Notes: generated by a model from the sequence alone, not told the origin. Positions 7,484-17,337 are shown, numbered from the stretch's first letter. The stretch: DNA of 64,000 bases from CAVSXS01 sp963767715 (GCA_963767715.1 CAVYFA010000001.1:558001-622000), one strand, 5' to 3'. Numbers and translations are program-made.

Positions 7484-7869
7484 TTAGATCTCCTCGATAA
7501 CCAAATTCTTTGGGGCCTCATAATCCATTACGTAGTCTATACGATGCAACAGCATTGTGGCAAGTCTGGCCCTGGCAATGGGTCATCGACATGCCGGGCG
7601 TGATACCATCGTTTCCACAAATCGATACGGTTGCTACTTGTCCCTTACCTTGAAGCTTGTTACCATGAGCGTTATACTGCTTAGCTGCTTGAACCTCGCT
7701 ATGCTCACTATCAAGGATTATCAGGTAGAAGCCGATAAAAGAAAGCAGGGAGCATTGGTCGAGCGATTACCAATGTCCTAATTTTCTCGTCATTCAGCCT
7801 AGCCAGGTGTTCTGGTGCGTTTGAACAGTTAGATATATCGATAAAAAAGCTATCAGGGAGCTTATATAT
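7484..7869. other. Intergenic region with one promoter, no convincing gene
   Basis: These 386 bases lie between the divergent dehydrogenase and glycosidase genes. They hold the promoter at 7650-7678 and an AT-rich leader. A 74-codon reading at 7557-7781 straddles the promoter, lacks a ribosome site and is not accepted. Nothing else was recognised. Confidence 0.6.
7650..7678 (+). promoter_or_regulatory. Promoter of the surface-glycan gene cluster
   Basis: TTGAAG at 7650-7655, a 17-base spacer and TATACT at 7673-7678. Transcription would start near 7685, giving a leader of about 185 bases before the glycosidase gene. A CAGGGAG ribosome site lies just before ATG 7870. Confidence 0.65.
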
Positions 7870-9588
7870 ATGCCGCTTAAGAAAGACGTGAGCCAGGGAG
7901 GGGTCATTGACGCGGGGCTTGGGCAAAGTCATGGGCAGAGGCAGCAGATACAGCAAACTCAGTCGGCGCTGGGATGGAAGGAACTCAAGCCTGCTTCGCG
8001 AAAAAAGAGTGGCCGCTGGCGCGGTCGTCTTTTACTTCTCGTGAGTACGGCGCTATTGCTGGCGCTTATTTTTGCCAGCGTGCGAGCAGCAAGCGTGGCC
8101 AGCAGCACGAATGAGCAGTTGTCGCTGACCATCGGAGGACAGCAGAGCGCCCTGCTCGACCTGCGGCAGAGCGTGCCGATCAGTCCCTATATCAACGGCG
8201 TGAACGTCTTCCCGGAGGAAGGCTCCAACTCGATCGATGCTATTTCTTCCGGCTTCATGTCCTACGGGCCGCAGGTGGTGGATGGCCTGCAGAGCGCGGG
8301 CGTCAATCTACTGCGCTTCCCCGGCGGTAGTTGGGGCGAGCAGCAGCCGCTCAGCAACCATATCCTGTCATACCAGCAGCTCTATGACTTCAGCACCCTG
8401 CTCAACCAGACCGGGGCTCAGGGCATGATCCAGGCTCGCCTCTCAAGCCCGGTCGATAAGTTCGATAAGCATCCCACACTACATGAGCGCGCCCTGGTAG
8501 CAGGTGACTGGGTGGATTTCATGAACAACCCGAAGAGCCAGTGGCGCACGAAGAATGGGTATGCCAACAAGCAGATTCACCCTGTGTTGCTCTGGACTGT
8601 CGGCAATGAACCCGACCGGCTGATAAACCCGGATACCGGCAAGCCCTTTACGGTCGCGGATTATGTGAATGACTTTATCGCATTTTCCATACTAATGCAT
8701 GAGAGTGACCCGCAGATTAAGGTTTTCGGGCCTGAGCTCAGCGCGTTTAACGGCATAGGCGTTGGGCCGAGAGACTCTCAAGGAGCGCTCTGGATGGAGA
8801 GCTTCCTGCAAGGCGTGGCAGCGTATGAGAAATCGCATAATCTGCCCTCGCACAATATGCCTTTTCACCTGCTTGATGGGGTCTCGTTTCATGCGTACCC
8901 ATTCCTGGATGCGCAGACTTCGCCCTACCTGGTGATGAGCAGCCCTGAAGAATGGTACTACCTGCTGCCCCAATTGCGACAAACGATCCGGCAGATCATG
9001 GGACGCGACCTGCCGGTCGCCATCACCGAAATCAACGCGACGCCATCCAGCGGCGTCGAGCCCAGTAAGGGACAGGAGACGTTGTGGTGGGCCGATACGC
9101 TCGGCACACTGATGAACGAGAATGCAGATTACGTGGCCTACTTCTCGGCGGAGGGAGTCAATCATCCCTACCCGTTGTTCACCGACCAGCAGTCGCCGCA
9201 GCAGACCGCGACGTACCGCGTCTTCCAGTTGTTTTCGCACCTCCAGCACTACCTGGTGCCGCTGCAAGTGCAGCATGACCCGGTAGACGCCTTCGCTACG
9301 GTTGATGACGCGCGCCAGACGATCAGCATTCTGTTCGTCAATAAGTCTGGGGCAAATCAGACGGCGGTGATCACGCCAGAGAATCAGTTCTTCGGCTTCA
9401 GCCTCTGGCACGAGCAGGATGTAAGCATCGCCGCGTACAGTGTAGTAGTGATTACGCTGCATCGCGATGGCGGAGCGGAAGCCTACAGCTTCATTGTGCC
9501 TACCAGCGACAGCTCCGCTATCAACCCATTGACACAAACCGTGTGCGGCAGCAAATATGACCCGCTTGAATTCGCCAAGCCCTGTTAA
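7870..9588 (+). CDS. Membrane-anchored clan-A glycoside hydrolase-like protein
   Basis: A 572-residue protein with a basic cytoplasmic N-terminal stretch, one membrane segment (about residues 53-74) and a long extracytoplasmic domain. The domain looks like a TIM-barrel retaining glycosidase. NLLRFPGGSWGE is an early-strand motif of the arabinofuranosidase/GH39/GH79 type, WTVGNEPD supplies the likely acid/base E247, and VAITEINATPS supplies the likely nucleophile E387. An all-beta tail follows. The exact GH family is not settled. It heads a same-strand cluster with two glycosyltransferases, 9 bases from the next gene, suggesting trimming or release of a surface polysaccharide. Confidence 0.78.
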   Translation: MPLKKDVSQGGVIDAGLGQSHGQRQQIQQTQSALGWKELKPASRKKSGRWRGRLLLLVSTALLLALIFASVRAASVASSTNEQLSLTIGGQQSALLDLRQSVPISPYINGVNVFPEEGSNSIDAISSGFMSYGPQVVDGLQSAGVNLLRFPGGSWGEQQPLSNHILSYQQLYDFSTLLNQTGAQGMIQARLSSPVDKFDKHPTLHERALVAGDWVDFMNNPKSQWRTKNGYANKQIHPVLLWTVGNEPDRLINPDTGKPFTVADYVNDFIAFSILMHESDPQIKVFGPELSAFNGIGVGPRDSQGALWMESFLQGVAAYEKSHNLPSHNMPFHLLDGVSFHAYPFLDAQTSPYLVMSSPEEWYYLLPQLRQTIRQIMGRDLPVAITEINATPSSGVEPSKGQETLWWADTLGTLMNENADYVAYFSAEGVNHPYPLFTDQQSPQQTATYRVFQLFSHLQHYLVPLQVQHDPVDAFATVDDARQTISILFVNKSGANQTAVITPENQFFGFSLWHEQDVSIAAYSVVVITLHRDGGAEAYSFIVPTSDSSAINPLTQTVCGSKYDPLEFAKPC

Positions 9589-9597
9589 GGAGCAGAC

Positions 9598-10932
9598 GTG
9601 ATACTAACGTATATTGCGTATTTCTTTCTCGGCATTTACCTGCTCATTATCCTGTTGATGGTCTTTCAGGCTATCTTCAATATCCGTTTGCGCCTTTTCA
9701 TCTGGGAAGCGCCGGAAAACGCCATGCTGAACCATGCCCCTACCATTTACCGCGACCCGTGCCTCTCCTTCACCATTCTTCTACCGGCCAAGAACGAGGA
9801 GGAGGTGTACCGAGAGACCATCCAGAAAGTCTACGATCTCAATTACCCGAACGAACTCATGCAGATTATCGCCATTTGCCGCGAGGATGATCCCGGTACG
9901 ATTGCGGAAGCGCAGGCTAAGATCGATGAGATGGGCGACCCGAACGTGCAGTTGCTCATTTACAACGACGAGCCGATTAGTAAGCCGCACGGGCTCAATC
10001 TGGGCTTGCAGGTAGCACGCGGTGACATCGTCACGATTTTCGACGCGGAAGATGAGCCGCATCCCGATATACTGAATATCGTCAATACCACAATGCTCAA
10101 TGAAGACGTGGATGTAGTGCAGAGTGGCGTGCAACTGATGAATCATAATACGAAGTGGTTCTGCTTTTTGAATGTGCTCGAATACTTCTTCTGGTTCAAA
10201 TCATCGATGCATTTCTTCTCGCGCATCGGCATAACGCCGCTGGGTGGAAATACTGTCTTCGTGCGACGCGAGCTGATGGAGCAGCTTGGTGGGTGGGACG
10301 AAAAGTGTTTGACCGAGGACGCTGATCTCGGCATCCGCCTGAGCCTTTCCCACGCGCGCATCCGCATCCTCTACGAGGACGAGTTCGTGACACGCGAGGA
10401 GACGCCACACACCATCCAGCAATTCATTAAGCAGCGCACACGCTGGAATCAGGGCTTTATCCAGATTCTCTTCAAGTGGGAATGGTTGAAGCTGGAAAAG
10501 CTCTCCCAACGCCTGCTGGCCTTCTATGTGCTGATCCTGCCGGAGGTGCAGGCGCTGTTCGCCATTCTGGTGCCTGTCGCCATTATCATGTTCTTCCTTA
10601 TCAAATTCCCGCTCTGGCTGGCCATGTTGACCTTCGCCCCGCTGTACTGCTTCGTGCTGGACGTCTTCATGGACGTGGCGGGGCTGCATGAATTTTTAAA
10701 GGCGCACGGGCGCAAATGGAGCTGGCGAGAGGCAGTTATCCTGATGATGGCCTTCTTCCCATATCAATGGATATTGAGCATAGGGGCGCTGCGCGCCGTC
10801 TTCCGGGCTCTCAAAGGCTCGACTAATTGGGAGAAAACTGCTCATATTGGACAGCACCGTGGACCACCCGTCGACCGTAATGGCCGCCGTTACGAGATGA
10901 CAAATACACCGGCGCCTGCCAGGTTAACTTAG
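9598..10932 (+). CDS. Processive family 2 glycosyltransferase (cellulose synthase-like)
   Basis: A 444-residue membrane glycosyltransferase. It starts at GTG 9598 after AAGGAGCAG. One N-terminal membrane segment precedes the GT-A domain, in which FDAEDEP (D149-D152) is the metal/nucleotide motif, TEDADLGIRL (E240-D241) the acceptor/catalytic motif and KQRTRWNQG the Q279-x-x-R282-W283 motif of processive enzymes such as cellulose and hyaluronan synthases. Several C-terminal membrane helices could form the export channel. No PilZ domain is present. It lies between a surface glycosidase and a GT39-like transferase, consistent with polysaccharide synthesis and secretion. Confidence 0.88.
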   Translation: MILTYIAYFFLGIYLLIILLMVFQAIFNIRLRLFIWEAPENAMLNHAPTIYRDPCLSFTILLPAKNEEEVYRETIQKVYDLNYPNELMQIIAICREDDPGTIAEAQAKIDEMGDPNVQLLIYNDEPISKPHGLNLGLQVARGDIVTIFDAEDEPHPDILNIVNTTMLNEDVDVVQSGVQLMNHNTKWFCFLNVLEYFFWFKSSMHFFSRIGITPLGGNTVFVRRELMEQLGGWDEKCLTEDADLGIRLSLSHARIRILYEDEFVTREETPHTIQQFIKQRTRWNQGFIQILFKWEWLKLEKLSQRLLAFYVLILPEVQALFAILVPVAIIMFFLIKFPLWLAMLTFAPLYCFVLDVFMDVAGLHEFLKAHGRKWSWREAVILMMAFFPYQWILSIGALRAVFRALKGSTNWEKTAHIGQHRGPPVDRNGRRYEMTNTPAPARLT

Positions 10933-10969
10933 TTGTTGCCACGTAAAATGAGACGAGTAAGAGAGTAAC

Positions 10970-13381
10970 ATGCCATTTTCCTATACAGCAAGACAAGATC
11001 AGGACCCGCAGCAACCAGAGCGGGGGCAGCCAGCAGGCCGCGAAGCATCGCGGGCCTACGACGCCACCGGTGCGACGGGCAATCCAGACAATATAGCCGG
11101 GGAGGCAACCAGGGTAGATGTGCCGATCCGGCGGAAAATCGTCGTGCGCTCTCCCCTTACCCCTCCTGCAGGGACGCGTTTTTTCGGCTCCGAGCAGGCG
11201 AGGAGTTGGCAGAATGGTCAGGGCAGCCAGAATCGGCAGGATGGAAATGGACAGCACTACCCTGATATGGCGTTTGAACGTACCAGCATTTTGCCAGGTG
11301 CCACTCTTGAGAAAGGCAACGATCACTCCCAGATGGCTGCGCAAATGAGGCAACCAGGTGCCTTGCGCAACAGCGGGGGTAACGGCGGTATGGCATACGT
11401 GGTCCCCCTTGCGCAGCAGGCGCCCGGGCAAGTGGTAGAGAACGGCAATATTATCCTGTATCGCACGCACAATTTCTTCGTGCGAACCGCCTACCGTCCC
11501 GGACAAAAGGGCGATCCCCTGCGGCGGCCCACGGGGCATACAACCTTTATGCCGCGCGTCTTACCTGGCCAGGAAAAGCGCGTCGCGGCCAGTGAAACGC
11601 GCGTCATGCCCAGCATTACACTCAATCCCGGCAAGCAGGCCAGGGCCATTCCGATACCCGCCTGGTCAGAGGCGGTCCTGGTAGTGTTCGCACTGCTGGG
11701 TACTCTGGCAGCACATGCCTACAACATGTTCAATTTCCCGCGCTACGAACTGGATGAAGGCACCTACATGTCGTACGCCTGGGCCATCACGAAGGGCATG
11801 ATCGCCTCCGAACCCTATGGATACGGGCACCCGCCTCTCGGCTGGATTCAGATTGCCGGCTGGATACAAATGACCGGGGGATTCTTCACCTTTGGCACCG
11901 CCATCAACAGCGGGCGCGTCCTGATGCTGCTCTATGCGCTTGGCAGTGCACTGCTGGTCTACCTGATCGTGCGCCGGATGAGCGGCAGTGCCAGCGCAGG
12001 ACTGCTCGCCCTGGTGATTTTCTCGTTTTCACCTTTAAGCATCACATACCAGCGACAGGTGTTCCTCGACAACATCGCCACGTTCTGGCTGCTCATGTCG
12101 CTGTACCTGCTTGTGGTAGGTCAGAGCCGCCTGAAGTTTGTCATCGGGGCAGCCATTTCCTTTGGCGTGGCTTTTCTCTCAAAAGAAACCGCCGCGGTCT
12201 TTTTCCCCGCCATTGTATATGCGGCTTGGTTGTATTCCACGAAATTCCAGCGCAAGTTCAGCATAACCGCGTTCATCTATACCATCATGGCGGTCTGCTC
12301 GACATGGGTCTTGATGGCCATCCTGAAGGGCGAGCTATTCCCGTACGCATGGCATCTTCCATGGGATACGCACCCACATTTGAGTATGCTTGATACCTTC
12401 GTCGGCCAGGCGCAGCGCGGCGTGCAGAGCGGCAGCCTGTTCAGCAGCTTTCAAATCTGGATAGAAAACGACCCGGTAATCATCGTGCTCAGCATCGCTT
12501 CACCGCTCTTCAACCTGATCTATGGCTGGTGGAACCGCAAGCACCTGATGCTCGCGCTGATGGCCGCGCTCTACTGGCTATTACTCCTACGCGGTGGCCA
12601 GGTGCTGTCGTTTTACGTCATCATACTTATCCCGTTGACTGCTATGAATACCGCGATGGCGCTCAACGCCATCCTGAGCTGGGCAGGCAAGATCGGGCGA
12701 TCACCGAAACTGCATCTCGCCTTCAACATTGTACGTGCAGGCCTGTTGCTTGTCGCGCTGGCCGCGATCCTGCCCTACGACATTCAGGAGACCAGTTTCC
12801 GCTTCTACCAGAATCCCACATCGGCCCAGCAGCAAGCGATGGTCTGGATACGCGATCACGTCCCGCACGATTCCTTCATCGTCATTAACAGTTACCTCTA
12901 CCTAGACCTGCGGCTGCCCGGCGGTACAGGCGTGGGTGACAGCGCGCCGTTCCCGCACGCCGAGGTCTACTGGGAAGTTGCCTACGACCCGACCTTGCAC
13001 GACAAGACCGGCGCGCTCGAGGATAATTGGGACCGCATCGACTATATCGTCGCCGACTCGGAAATGCTGAACGACATCAAGACCTACGGCGGGCCTATGG
13101 ATCTCATCAAGCAGGCCTACGAACATTCCGTCCTGCTCGCCGATTTCCGCGCCGATGACCACAACCTGCAAATCGTCGTGCAGGTGTACCAGGTGATCCA
13201 TAAATACGCGGCACCGATCGTCATGAACGGCCAGAGCCCGGGCACAACGGCGCTGGCGACAGCAGCGTCGAGGTCGGCCGGCGAGCCGATCCTATCCAGC
13301 GGCATCCAGCGCGGCGATCCGACAGCCATTGCCGAACGCCGCAGAGCAATGCCATATCCGCCGGAGGAACAGATTACATAA
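10970..13381 (+). CDS. GT39/ArnT-like membrane glycosyltransferase with long disordered N terminus
   Basis: An 803-residue polytopic protein. Residues 1 to about 225 are low-complexity (rich in Gln, Gly, Arg, Pro), with no predicted fold. From about residue 235, ten or more membrane segments follow. The first periplasmic loop has RYELDEGTYMSYAWAI with D262-E263, the acidic pair typical of the PMT/ArnT (GT-C) superfamily that uses polyprenyl-phosphate sugars, then GYGHPPLGW. A soluble C-terminal domain (about 610-760) ends in another flexible tail. It is separated from the GT2 gene by 37 bases. Acceptor could be a lipid, protein or polysaccharide. Confidence 0.85.
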   Translation: MPFSYTARQDQDPQQPERGQPAGREASRAYDATGATGNPDNIAGEATRVDVPIRRKIVVRSPLTPPAGTRFFGSEQARSWQNGQGSQNRQDGNGQHYPDMAFERTSILPGATLEKGNDHSQMAAQMRQPGALRNSGGNGGMAYVVPLAQQAPGQVVENGNIILYRTHNFFVRTAYRPGQKGDPLRRPTGHTTFMPRVLPGQEKRVAASETRVMPSITLNPGKQARAIPIPAWSEAVLVVFALLGTLAAHAYNMFNFPRYELDEGTYMSYAWAITKGMIASEPYGYGHPPLGWIQIAGWIQMTGGFFTFGTAINSGRVLMLLYALGSALLVYLIVRRMSGSASAGLLALVIFSFSPLSITYQRQVFLDNIATFWLLMSLYLLVVGQSRLKFVIGAAISFGVAFLSKETAAVFFPAIVYAAWLYSTKFQRKFSITAFIYTIMAVCSTWVLMAILKGELFPYAWHLPWDTHPHLSMLDTFVGQAQRGVQSGSLFSSFQIWIENDPVIIVLSIASPLFNLIYGWWNRKHLMLALMAALYWLLLLRGGQVLSFYVIILIPLTAMNTAMALNAILSWAGKIGRSPKLHLAFNIVRAGLLLVALAAILPYDIQETSFRFYQNPTSAQQQAMVWIRDHVPHDSFIVINSYLYLDLRLPGGTGVGDSAPFPHAEVYWEVAYDPTLHDKTGALEDNWDRIDYIVADSEMLNDIKTYGGPMDLIKQAYEHSVLLADFRADDHNLQIVVQVYQVIHKYAAPIVMNGQSPGTTALATAASRSAGEPILSSGIQRGDPTAIAERRRAMPYPPEEQIT

Positions 13382-13404
13382 CCTTATTGGGGGGACGAAC
13401 CATC

Positions 13405-14568
13405 ATGGTAGCAATACAACCTGAGACCGATACCGTCGCCGTCACACGCACCTTCGATGGCATCGAGGCAGCGACGCATCGCGTCATCGAGCAGATCGGC
13501 GGCATGGAGTCGGTGATGCGCGGCGCGAAAATCGCCATTCTCAAGCCGAACTTCGTGGCGGGGCGCAACGCCGAGACCGGCTCGACCACCAGCTTCGCCC
13601 TGCTCAAGGCCGTGGCGGAAGAGGTGCGTGCCTGCCGGGCAGAACCGGTGCTATGCGAAACGCCCGGAACGGAGTTCGACCGCGACGCGACCTACACCAT
13701 CCTGGGTGTGGAACAGTTCTGCCAGGAGAACGGGATACGCATTCTCAAAATAGACCCGGAGGGAGGCGAGCAGGACTGGGTAGAGCTCCGGCCAGAGGGC
13801 GCGAAACGCCTGCGCCACTTCCATGTTCCCCGCATACTCAGCGAAGCCAGGTTGATCAACCTGCCAGTACTCAAAACGCACGTCGTGTCAACCATGACGC
13901 TGGGCATGAAGAACCCGATGGGCATTCTGCCGCGTCCCGACCGCCGCACGATGCACACCTTCGGAATCGATCAGAGCATCGTCGATATGAACCGCGGGAT
14001 CAAGCCCGATCTGACCATCGTCGATGGCAGCGTGGGGCAGGACGGCGAGGGGCCGCTCTATGGCGACAAAGCCGACCTGCAGGTGCTAGTGGCCGGCCGA
14101 GACAGCCTGGCGGTTGACCTGGTCTGCTGCCAGACTGTGGGCGTCAAGCCGCGCGATATCCCGCACCTCAAGCTTGCGCTGGAGCAGATGGGTAAGCCCT
14201 CCTGGACGCTTGCCGGCGAGGATGTCGTGGTCATCAAAAAATTCCGCCTGCCGCAGCAGAAGACACTGTATCGCTTCATCTTCTGGCTGATGTACCCGCT
14301 CGACTACCCCTATACGATGGTGGCGCAGCGGGGCAAGCATCTCTGCACCACCCTGTACAGCACCGGGCTGGTCGGAACGCGCCCGCAGATCGAGGAGGCA
14401 GCGTGTACGCGCTGCGGCGTCTGCGTTCAGGCATGCCCGCTGCCCAACGTGATCGATCTCAAGACGCTGAAGGTCAATTACTCAACCTGCCAGCGCTGCC
14501 TGCTCTGCTACGAAGCCTGCCCGGAGAAGGCCATCACCGTCAAGGGTTATTCGGGAGCGAGGAAATAA
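13405..14568 (+). CDS. DUF362 protein with C-terminal 2x[4Fe-4S] ferredoxin domain
   Basis: A 387-residue protein. ATG 13405 is chosen for the GGGGGG ribosome site upstream; a TTG at 13387 is in frame. Residues 1 to about 300 form the DUF362 domain (AILKPNFVAGRN; LINLPVLKTHVVSTMTLGMK; LTIVDGSVGQDGEGP). The C-terminal part has two ferredoxin cluster motifs, CTRCGVCVQACPLP and CQRCLLCYEACPE, starting at C334. The family is linked to redox chemistry, but no reaction is firmly known. It is 24 bases after the GT-C gene and 2 bases before the epimerase, so it is co-transcribed with surface-glycan genes, an unusual partner. Confidence 0.88.
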   Translation: MVAIQPETDTVAVTRTFDGIEAATHRVIEQIGGMESVMRGAKIAILKPNFVAGRNAETGSTTSFALLKAVAEEVRACRAEPVLCETPGTEFDRDATYTILGVEQFCQENGIRILKIDPEGGEQDWVELRPEGAKRLRHFHVPRILSEARLINLPVLKTHVVSTMTLGMKNPMGILPRPDRRTMHTFGIDQSIVDMNRGIKPDLTIVDGSVGQDGEGPLYGDKADLQVLVAGRDSLAVDLVCCQTVGVKPRDIPHLKLALEQMGKPSWTLAGEDVVVIKKFRLPQQKTLYRFIFWLMYPLDYPYTMVAQRGKHLCTTLYSTGLVGTRPQIEEAACTRCGVCVQACPLPNVIDLKTLKVNYSTCQRCLLCYEACPEKAITVKGYSGARK

Positions 14569-14570
14569 GC

Positions 14571-15560
14571 ATGACGATCCTGGTGACAGGCGCGACCGGC
14601 TTTCTCGGTTCCGCCCTGGTGGCAAAACTGATCAAGCAAGAGCCGGGAGAGGAGATACGCATCCTCGCGCGCGACGAGGGTAAGGCGCGCAAGCAATTTG
14701 GCGAGGCAGTGACCATCATCACCGGCGAGATCACCGAGCCCGAGGCGGTGCAGCGCTCTGTGGACGGCGCGAGCATCATTTATCATTTCGCCGGGCGGCT
14801 CTATCATCCCAGCACTCCGGCAGAACTCTACCACCAGACGCATGTCGAAGGGACGCGCATATTGCTCGATGCCTGCGCGGGGCAGAGCCAGCTCAGGCGT
14901 ATCGTGCATTGCAGCACCACTGGCGTTCACGGCATCACCGGCAAGACGCAGGCCGCCGAGGACGCGCCCTTCGCGCCAACCAATCCCTACGAGGAAACCA
15001 AGCTCCAGGGGGAACTGCTCGCACTCCAGGCATACAAAGAGCAAGGGCTGCCGATCAGCGTCGCCCGGCCAGGTCTGGTCTATGGCCCCGGCGATCTGCA
15101 CCTGCTGGGGTTCTTCTCCTCCATCAAGAAGGGGCTACCCTGCCTGATCGATGGAGGGAAAGCGATAATTCACCCGATCTATATAGATGATATGACCGAA
15201 GCGTCCCTGCTCTGCGCGGAACGACCGGAAGCGATCGGACGGAGCTATAATATCGCCGGAGAACGACCGGTCTCATTTCGCGAACTGGCTGCGTCCATCG
15301 CGCGTGCGCTTGGCAAGAGATCGACGGGCGGCTCTATTCCGCTCTGGCTTGCTAACCTCGCTTCGGATACCTTCGCGCTGCTGCCCGGCTTCAAAGGTGA
15401 GGATGCTCCACTCACTCGCAGCCGCGTAAATTTTTTAACCAATAGCCGCGTCTACGACATCAGCCGCGCGCGGGCGGAATTAGGATTTACTCCCCGGATG
15501 GAACTGGATGAAGGGATGAGGTTTACCGCACAATGGTACCAAAAACATGAATATCTTTAA
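14571..15560 (+). CDS. NAD(P)-dependent epimerase/dehydratase (extended SDR)
   Basis: A 329-residue extended short-chain dehydrogenase. ATG 14571 directly precedes the Rossmann motif (MTILVTGATGFLG). The active site is Y140-x-x-x-K144 in NPYEETK, with Ser/Thr of HCSTTGVHG upstream. VARPGLVYGPGD and HPIYIDDMTEASLLC are typical of nucleotide-sugar epimerases and of 3-beta-HSD-like SDRs. Only two bases separate it from the DUF362 stop, so they are translationally linked. It probably acts on a nucleotide-sugar or a lipid-linked intermediate of the glycan locus; the substrate is uncertain. Confidence 0.87.
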   Translation: MTILVTGATGFLGSALVAKLIKQEPGEEIRILARDEGKARKQFGEAVTIITGEITEPEAVQRSVDGASIIYHFAGRLYHPSTPAELYHQTHVEGTRILLDACAGQSQLRRIVHCSTTGVHGITGKTQAAEDAPFAPTNPYEETKLQGELLALQAYKEQGLPISVARPGLVYGPGDLHLLGFFSSIKKGLPCLIDGGKAIIHPIYIDDMTEASLLCAERPEAIGRSYNIAGERPVSFRELAASIARALGKRSTGGSIPLWLANLASDTFALLPGFKGEDAPLTRSRVNFLTNSRVYDISRARAELGFTPRMELDEGMRFTAQWYQKHEYL

Positions 15561-15662
15561 TTTTTGTTTATTATCGTTCAGATAACACGTTGATATGTAA
15601 GAGTATATGGAAGTAGCACCGGCTACTTGCCTGCTCCTGGAGCGTTAATTCGAGGTTTTCGT

Positions 15663-17321
15663 ATGCAGTTCGATCCAGACACGTTACCGCCGCCAATTCG
15701 CCCGCGACCCGCGCGTCCGCGCCTGGTCGGTATAGATAAAAAGCAGACCGCCTACTATAACACGCCGGAACCCGAGCAGGGCGCAAGCGCGAATAGCTCG
15801 CCGATCAATGATGTGAGCGCGCAGCCGACAGTGGCTATCAATTCAATGCAGACCGGCAAACCATCAACTGCACAGGCAACGCCACCAATGTCTATCGTTC
15901 CCACATTCCGCATTCGAACAGCGCAGGCGGCAACTTATATGCAGGATATCAGCACACAGAGCACGCAGCATCTCATGCAACTCAGCGGCATGATGCGCGC
16001 CATCAAGATGCCGCCGAAAACTGACAATATAAATGGGCCGCTTTCTCCTCTGCCGATAGCCGATGATGCTGAAGAAGGTTACTGGCCCTTCGGCATCCAG
16101 CAGACAGGCGCGCTGCCCATCGTCAATCTGTACGGGCGCGAGCCGTTCGGGCGCACAATGCCGCTCTCCGCTGTAGCCTCCACTGCTGATCCCATCGCAG
16201 TGCCCTTGACGCCGCCGATCAACGCCAGGGCTCAACCGGCCTGGAAAGCAGCGCTGGGGTCGCCTGTGACGAAGGTGGTGATAGGCCTGCTTATCGGCGT
16301 GGGGCTGCTGTTTCTCGTGGCGCATTTTGTCAATTTTCCGGAAACTTTCGCCATCCTGCGCCAGAATCTGACCACTCCCAGGGGCATCATACTTGCGCTG
16401 CTCTCCGGCGTGGCCTTTCTAATCGCGTTCTCTATTCGTGGGGTGCGCTGGAAACTCTTCATTAATCCTATCGGCAAGATCAGTACATTTAAAGCTATCC
16501 AGCTCTTTCTGGTTGGCATCTTCCTCAACTTCCTGCTGCCCATCCGCGGCGGCGAGGTAGCTAAGAGCCTGATGCTCAAACAAATCGCCGATATACCGAT
16601 CAGCAAATCGCTGCCGACGGTCGCCATGGACAAAGCCCTCGATCTTATGCCCGCGCTCTTCATCATGGCCATTGTGCCCTTGCTCGGGGTGCAGATGGAT
16701 ATCAAGCTCTGGTTAGTGCTGGCCCTGGTTAGCGGCATTCTGATCTGCCTGATCTTTTTTATTGCCCTGGCCGCCTGGAAACGTGACGCCGCTATTCACC
16801 TGTTACAGCGCATGACCGCTATCCTTCCTAAATCGATTGGCAGCAAAATCGAGGGATTTGCCACCGGCTTCGTCGATTCGCTGCTGATGGGCGCCAGCCA
16901 GCCGCGCATCTTTATCCCGGCTGTGCTGCTGACGATCGTGGCGGTGTTCTTCGACGGACTGTTCGCCATGCTTGCCTTCTGGACGATTGGCTTCCCGATC
17001 TCGTTCGGCACGGCCATCTTCGGCTATACCGTCTACAACATGTTCTACATCCTGCCAACGCCGCCCGGGCAGGTAGGCAGCAACGAGGCCGTGGGCCTGC
17101 TGGTCTTCTCGGGCCTGCTGCACCTGCCCGCCGACAAAGTGACGGCCATGTTCGTCTTCTCGCACCCCTACGCCGCCCTGATCATGACTGTGACAGGCAT
17201 GGCCTGCCTGAGCGCGCTGGGATTGAAGCTCTCGAGCGCCATGAAGGTGCAGACCGGCAACGAAGGCGCACTGGAAGCACAGCAGGTACAACGGCAAGAG
17301 AGCATAACAGGGCGCGTATAA
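15663..17321 (+). CDS. LPG synthase-type flippase-like membrane protein (UPF0104/AglD)
   Basis: A 552-residue protein. ATG 15663 (MQFDPDTLPP) is preceded by GAGG; an upstream in-frame start at 15627 lacks one. Residues 1 to about 200 are Pro/Thr/Gln-rich and probably disordered cytoplasmic sequence, as in the GT39-like gene. The rest has about eight membrane helices and the LPG_synthase_TM pattern: RWKLFINPIGK, LFLVGIFLNFLLPIRGGEVAK, and PTPPGQVGSNEAVGLLVF. Related proteins are the membrane domain of MprF and the glycolipid-linked AglD proteins. It closes the surface-glycan cluster. A role in moving or modifying lipid-linked sugars is inferred. Confidence 0.85.
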   Translation: MQFDPDTLPPPIRPRPARPRLVGIDKKQTAYYNTPEPEQGASANSSPINDVSAQPTVAINSMQTGKPSTAQATPPMSIVPTFRIRTAQAATYMQDISTQSTQHLMQLSGMMRAIKMPPKTDNINGPLSPLPIADDAEEGYWPFGIQQTGALPIVNLYGREPFGRTMPLSAVASTADPIAVPLTPPINARAQPAWKAALGSPVTKVVIGLLIGVGLLFLVAHFVNFPETFAILRQNLTTPRGIILALLSGVAFLIAFSIRGVRWKLFINPIGKISTFKAIQLFLVGIFLNFLLPIRGGEVAKSLMLKQIADIPISKSLPTVAMDKALDLMPALFIMAIVPLLGVQMDIKLWLVLALVSGILICLIFFIALAAWKRDAAIHLLQRMTAILPKSIGSKIEGFATGFVDSLLMGASQPRIFIPAVLLTIVAVFFDGLFAMLAFWTIGFPISFGTAIFGYTVYNMFYILPTPPGQVGSNEAVGLLVFSGLLHLPADKVTAMFVFSHPYAALIMTVTGMACLSALGLKLSSAMKVQTGNEGALEAQQVQRQESITGRV

Positions 17322-17337
17322 AACCCGGGATGGTCGG

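Noticed and set aside
7557..7781. A 74-codon frame upstream of the glycosidase
   Set aside because: It overlaps a good -35/-10 promoter, lacks a ribosome site and has no recognisable family; one hydrophobic stretch alone is not enough.
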